Assembly: GCA_964036295.1 (NCBI GenBank)
Contig: OZ038471.1
Location: forward strand, 9,814,184 to 9,878,183
From: Plumapathes pennacea
Taxonomy: Eukaryota > Cnidaria > Anthozoa > Antipatharia > Myriopathidae
Length of the DNA: 64,000 bases
Direction: 5' to 3'
In this document: positions 58,906 through 64,000 of the stretch, in pieces
How positions within the stretch are numbered: position 1 is the first letter of the stretch
How the letters are laid out: each line of letters starts with the position of its first letter
Translations under genes and position numbers: made by a program
The notes under the pieces: generated by a model
What the model saw: only the letters and a program-made list of their open reading frames with translations
Databases searched by the model: none
What the model was told of the DNA's origin: nothing

Positions 58906-61900
58906 CTAACCTCCTGTTTTTCCTGTGATATCTTGTTTAGGGTTCAAATGCGAATCAGAAGGTTCCTCTCCTCTAAACTCCACGCTTTCTTCTGGTGACG
59001 ACGGTTTTTCTTGCGACGATACAAGTTCCACTGTTTCATTTTCTTTCTGAGGTTTTATCAATGATGTTATGGTCACAGGTGTGGTGCAGATTTTCTCGAC
59101 GGAGTTTGTTGAGCTAAATAAATCACATAACGTTTGAGTTTTGGCTGTGGTATAAGGCAATGTAGTTGCATCAGCAGACGATGTATCTGAAGTACTGTCC
59201 TCTTCAAATGTTTGAGGAAATTGCCAAGATATCTGGTCACTTTCATCCTCTGATTCTATCTTCTTACTAAAGACCCGATGAGAAGTTTCTGGTATTTCAT
59301 GTTTGCCACTTTGTTCCTTAACGCAGCCCTCTTCGTTGTCGTCTGTTGAGCTTTCAGTAAAGTCTGTCTCAGCCATCGATGCTGATAATTCTATTCTTGC
59401 TTTTCCTCCGCAACTCTTTTGGTCAGTTTTCGGTTTTACTTCTCCCGTTTTTTCAGAAACCTGTAACGCGAGTTAATAAATTTGCGGCTAAAGGACCTGT
59501 CATTACTTATGAACTGGGGTGAGGACGTATAAAAACAAATTATAATAGTCTGCTGCTCAAACATGTTATATATTTTTGCTCCCCTCACTGGACAACGTTT
59601 CGTGAAACCCAAACAGTAATATCGAGTTTGGTGAAAAAAGAAAGAAGACTGAACTGACAAGTAACAAGTGTCGTCGCAGGAAAATAACCATTATCTCGTA
59701 TTTGGATTTTGTCTTTCATCGGGCGACACCTCGGACATGCGACTCTACACATCACACTTTTTCACGAGGCAAAATTAATATAACTCAGACCAAAGATACG
59801 CGTTGATGAAAATGAATCAAAACTAATTCTGTCGAAGGAAAATGCGGCAGATGCTGGGATCTAACTTTGTGCGGAGGAAGAGGAGCAAGGGCAGATTTCA
59901 GTTGAGCCCGGCTACACGTCCCCTCGCTACAACACTGTTTTGTGTAGCAAAAATCTTGTAATCCAGGCCTGAGTCTCGGTTTTAATTGAAGCAAGATTAG
60001 AATTGGGCAGGACACTCGACCCACGGGATAGCCTCCGACGAATGCATCAGTGTAGAAATGATCTTGGAAAATTGTATTTACTGGTACTACTTTTCAGAGT
60101 AGTACCAGAGTGACGTTTCAGCAAGTAACTTACTACCTATTATACGACAAATAAAATATACACGCTTTTACTAATCAATTTGAATAGCAACAGATCACGC
60201 TTCATCAAATGAAAAACATGACTGAACGATTTATGCTGGCACCCGGCAGTGCAACTGTTAGCTGTGGCCTCAGAAACTATTTCCTATCTGCCGAATGAAA
60301 ATGTCACCGCACCGAATTTCCTATTGCGTCACAATTAAATATCAGAATCTGAGAGTCGTCTCCACGAACATACTTAGTTGTTCTTTGCGAAACAAGCATT
60401 GTAACAGCGTCAAGACGTTGAAAACAACCGAAAACTGTGGAAAATCGTTTTTCGCATAATTAAAATCAATTAAAATATGAAAGTGCCTGTACTTTGTTTA
60501 TGCCGACCATATAATTTTTTTTTGTTTTGTAATAAACCCTGATGGGGGTCATTTTTACCAATTGCTGAAGTACCCACCCTTTTGCGTGAAAACAATGATA
60601 CGCCGGGCCCTTAGGTCCAGCATAAAAAGCCTAAGGGTCGATTTAGTAATCAGTCAAGATACAGCATGATTGTAATGCCGTTTCGGAAAAAAAAATCTCA
60701 AGTACACAAGTAAAGATGAAGGTATACTAAATAAGTGAATGGTACAGTTCAAATTTCAATCCCACCCCCGATAAATGTTTTCTCACCAAGTCAATAAATT
60801 TTGACAGGCTCCGTATGTAACTCAAGACAGTTGTACACAGTTATGCAAGGGATCTATAGCTTGGTAAAGTCTGTAATATACGTACTCTTTCATAATTCTT
60901 GGTTAAACTTCAGCAGCTGATAATTGTGTATCAATTTCTTGAATATTACCTCATGGTTCAGTAGCAAGTCCGCCGCAACCTGTAACTTCTGGGAAATCGC
61001 CAGCTGTAGTGGGGTATCGTTGTTACTGTTAACAGCATTGACGTTTATTGATTCCTGGAATATAGTTTGCTTATGTTCAAACAGCGAAGTAAACCCAGTT
61101 TAAACATAACACTAGAAACACAAGATTACAACTGCTCAGTAGCTTTAGAACCTGCTTAGTTGCTTTAAAAATGCAACGAGTACCTGAATTCAATTTTAGT
61201 GTCACATACAAATCATGTCAATAAAGACTAGTTAAGACATCCCTCGTATCTCAACGCCGTGACATCTGACGAAATTACAACAGTTAAGTTTTACAGATTA
61301 CATAAACTACCTTTTAGCAAGGCTCAGCTTTTCAACGCGCGTTTAGGCTGATTCTGGATTAGGTCTAAACATTTTAGCTTAGGCCTGAAAACGGGCAGGT
61401 TTTGCTCACAACACAACCTCCTCTGCGATTGTTGGTCAAAAGGAACTCTGAGAGAAGGAAAAATAGGTACGCAGTGAGGTACGCAGTGCGTACATGGTCG
61501 GACATGCATATTAGCTTATTAAGAATGACAAGTTATGTGGTCATCTCCCGATCTTTTATTTGAAACGATATAAAAACAACAACAACAACAGCAACAACAG
61601 CAACTACAGTTACAACAGGACCCGAGTTTGTCTCGACATCGTTGGCAAGTCAAATTAATTCAGGGATATAGAAGCGATACAAAAATATCTGTGTACGCCA
61701 GAGACGTAATTCATTTTGTTATTTCATAATTATGAAACACACGTTTTAGTACTGGCAAATAAATCTCTTCTAGGTAAAACAAAAGCAGCAAAGAATTCCA
61801 GGATTTTCCCTTCTTCGATACTCCCTGACAGCTAAATAAATGTAATGCATGCCTACAGCAAGTCTAGATATTGTTGTAAACCGTTCCCCATTTCAATTGT

Positions 61901-63104
61901 GTTTTGCCGAAATTAAGTTCAGGTGCTCAGAACTTCTTCGGTTTTGTTCACAGCGTGTTCAGTCCATTTGAGACTAACAAACTCAAGACTACCGGTTAAT
62001 TTTCATTTCTAGTATACCGTCATTGTTACAGTAGGGACAAAAAAGAAATTGGATAGAAGTGGGGACACGGCGGTTTCCGCGTGAGGAATTTTTGTCGCGT
62101 AGGGAGTATATGTGGCAAGAGCAGCCGAGTCAGTTTTTGAACATGACGGATCCATATTTCCCTTGCCCTCTTTTCTTCCAAATTCGTTTATCGTGTAAAG
62201 GCAGATCTCATTATTGCTCACGCATTGTTTTACGGCTCTTCATTGCTTTCGTGGCCAATACGCTTACGTTTTCTGACTTTACGTTATGCTTTCGGCCTAG
62301 TATCTTCCAAGACGGTATTTTGTGTTGCCATACATAATTTAGTCGACACTAATTTAGCGGCGAGAGAGTTACTTGCGACACTGTTCCGTAGCGGTATCTA
62401 TCAAAATATATTCAAAACCAATCAAAGCGCAATGTGAATTTGTCTTGCGGGCCGGGAATGGATTTTTTCGTTTCTTTCGGGACAGAATTCGATATTATCT
62501 TAGCACAAAACTTTACCAAACAACTACGGTAACGAGACAACACGGATGGCATCTAGACGTCATGTACGCAATTTAATCCATCAAGCTTTGTTTACAGCTA
62601 TTTTCAACGCTTCCAACGGCTAGACTCAACACGCAAAAACCAGCTAGGAGTAATTTTAGTCTAAACTTCATCTAAAACCAGCTTAGGAGTAATTTTTTAT
62701 CGCAATTGCCCCACCCCAGCCCCGTCAACAGAAAATTTGCATAGCTAGGACGTCCACCCATCCAGAGTCACAACCACCTCGCTTCTCACTAACATAGGTC
62801 GGACATTAGCATGTCCTCCCAATAATTCTGGATTGCCGTGCAGTTGCCAGCAGATGTTTCCGGTTAAGCGTTACAGCTTGGCAATTACTTGTTCCTATTC
62901 TACATATGGATGTCTCTGCTTGTTTTGGCGAGTAAGGATTTACCCTTAGACGTTTCTACAAATGAATGAAACCGTACCGTCTTGAGAAGAAGTTGTATGA
63001 TTTCACGTCTGTTTGATAACACTGCCAAGTGAAGAGCGGTGGATCCATCGATATTCGGCACGTCGATACAGGATGGGTAACGACTCGCAATCTTTCCTAT
63101 GGCA
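58906..63104 (-). CDS. 3' part of an ankyrin-repeat protein gene (3 exons)
   Basis: Minus-strand exons 62978-63104, 60950-61054 and 58906-59460, with GT-AG borders and matching phases. The first reads AIGKIASRYPSCIDVPNIDG, STALHLAVLSNRREIIQLLL; the second INVNAVNSNNDTPLQLAISQ, KLQVAADLLLNHE. Both are ankyrin repeats (TALHLA and TPLQLA cores), which bind proteins. The last exon encodes an acidic, Ser/Thr-rich, probably disordered tail (EEPSDSHLNPKQDITGKTGG) to TAG at 58906. The repeat style resembles mind-bomb-type proteins, but there is not enough to name it. The 5' part lies outside the window or was not recognised. Confidence 0.65.
59461..60949. other. Intron of the ankyrin-repeat gene
   Basis: No nested gene was recognised. 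A 22-bp inverted pair, 'actggtactacttttcagag' and 'tagtaccag' (60080-60110), forms a small hairpin. Confidence 0.45.
61900..62720 (-). mobile_element. Diverged family A/B-related copy A9 in an ankyrin-gene intron
   Basis: 61920-62030 matches the reversed middle of family A ('gttttgttcacagcgtgttc'), 62040-62180 matches the 3' region of family B ('gagtcagtttttgaacatga'), and 62200-62640 matches the reversed 5' third of family A. It is a chimera or an older relative, with neither terminus clear. Confidence 0.5.
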
Positions 63105-63687
63105 CTAAATAAATAGAAAATATCTTAATAATGCAACTTATGCTTGGACAAATTGGTAGAAATATGCTAAAACTAAACCACTTCTACAAATTTCAGTCAA
63201 TTAATAAATCCCACCACCAAACTACAATCTTGGACAAAAGTGTTGACACATTCTCCCCTCCCCCCATTCAATGTTGATAAATTAATTATTTAGCAACGAT
63301 TTTCCGTCAAAGGCTTACCGGAACTCTTCCAAACTCAAGCTACAACATTGATACGGGGAGGAGGGTGATTAAAAGCAGTTTTCTTCGGAACTGGTGACTC
63401 ACAGCATGGTAATTTTGACAAAAGTACGACATTTAAAGCATGTGTCAACACATTTTGTCCGGGATTGTAGTTTCAATATTGAATTGAATCACGTGATTTT
63501 TCTCACCCCGCCAGAGATTCGATTATTCTAGCTACAAGCTGGACTCATAGCGGTGAACATTATTCTTATCAAATACTTCGTAAGTGGCCAGTTAATAGCC
63601 GTATGAGTCTGCATCAAGGAAATTAAAGAACAATTTAGACTTTGTGGAACTCCACTGGCTTGAATAACCATGCAATGTCCCGTCTGA
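63105..63687. other. No recognised feature
   Basis: Upstream of the visible ankyrin exons. No further exon was seen. Confidence 0.4.
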
Positions 63688-63780
63688 TTAAGGGCCCGTT
63701 CACACTAGGCCGTTAAAGCGATCTCAGATCGATCTGAGATTGATCCAGGCGTATGCGGGCCAGGTGTGAACGGTCGACGT
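63688..63780. mobile_element. Small palindromic unit
   Basis: 'cccgttcacac' at left and 'gtgtgaacggt' at right enclose GATCTCAGATCGATCTGAGA, itself a palindrome. It looks like a short MITE. Confidence 0.5.
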
Positions 63781-64000
63781 TTACTTAAAATTGAAAGGGA
63801 GGAATGTAACACGAGAAATGTTTACAGTATTATTGCGGTTTTGTTCGCGGTGTGCTGAGTCCATTTTGTGACTCCAAACTCAATGCTCAGGACTATTTGG
63901 GAGTATTTTTTATTTCTAGTATTCAGACCATTGCGAAACAAAGGCTACACGATGGAATGGAAGAAACATTTCAACAGGCAAAGTACGATAAGCAGAAGCA
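63781..64000 (-). mobile_element. Family A partial copy A10, runs off the window
   Basis: Reverse of the family A middle ('gaggaatgtaacacgaga', 'ttgcgaaacaaaggctacac'). It is cut by the window end. Confidence 0.6.

Overview
The window is nuclear DNA of an animal. Genes are split by GT-AG introns with matching phases, coding density is low, and most of the sequence is made of dispersed transposable elements. The mix (KDZ, Kolobok-like, integrase-core and CR1/L2-like elements, many Helitron/Helentron-like elements, a SAM+HECT gene of the G2E3-like type, and the dispersed repeat at 53.9-54.3 kb) suggests a cnidarian, most likely a stony coral. That assignment is an inference from recognised families, with no database search behind it.

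Host-type genes are sparse and mostly partial: (1) a minus-strand SAM + HECT gene at 28.2-37.0 kb, whose exons join in phase but which is broken by a Helentron-like insertion inside an exon, an apparent frameshift, a LINE-tail insertion, two in-frame stops and a Tyr where the catalytic Cys belongs; (2) a U-box 3' exon at 45.2-45.3 kb; (3) three 3' exons of an ankyrin-repeat gene at 58.9-63.1 kb; (4) a few small hypothetical exons; (5) a tRNA-Glu-like locus at 9.3 kb.

Mobile DNA dominates. At least four families (called A-D here) begin with a short perfect or near-perfect hairpin. The two best defined (A, B) end with an internal inverted copy of the 5' terminus followed by a terminal hairpin, and sit between T residues. 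This is the layout described for Helentrons/Helitron2 and their non-autonomous derivatives. Family C at 49.5 kb leads into an exon resembling the N-terminal region of Helitron Rep/helicase proteins, which supports the reading. Families A and B differ internally but share a promoter-like 5' module (reverse CCAAT box, E-box, CRE-like site). Family B carries open frames with membrane helices, possibly captured gene pieces.

The centre (22.0-28.0 kb) is a three-level nest. A TTAA-flanked, Kolobok-like element with inverted arms of about 1.4 kb encloses a spliced THAP-domain gene whose last 27 or so codons lie inside one arm. Its left arm is interrupted by a second element with inverted ends, which in turn contains a 660-bp solo LTR flanked by ATAT. 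Upstream lie a decayed integrase-core transposase (20.5-21.8 kb) and an internally deleted KDZ transposase (14.1-16.8 kb) that abuts one side of a long, widely spaced inverted repeat (about 5.0-6.9 kb against 16.9-18.6 kb). A CR1/L2-like LINE (30.1-32.2 kb) lies in an intron of the HECT gene. Several fold-back elements (19.2, 34.0, 38.0-38.3, 53.0, 57.5, 58.4 kb) complete the picture.
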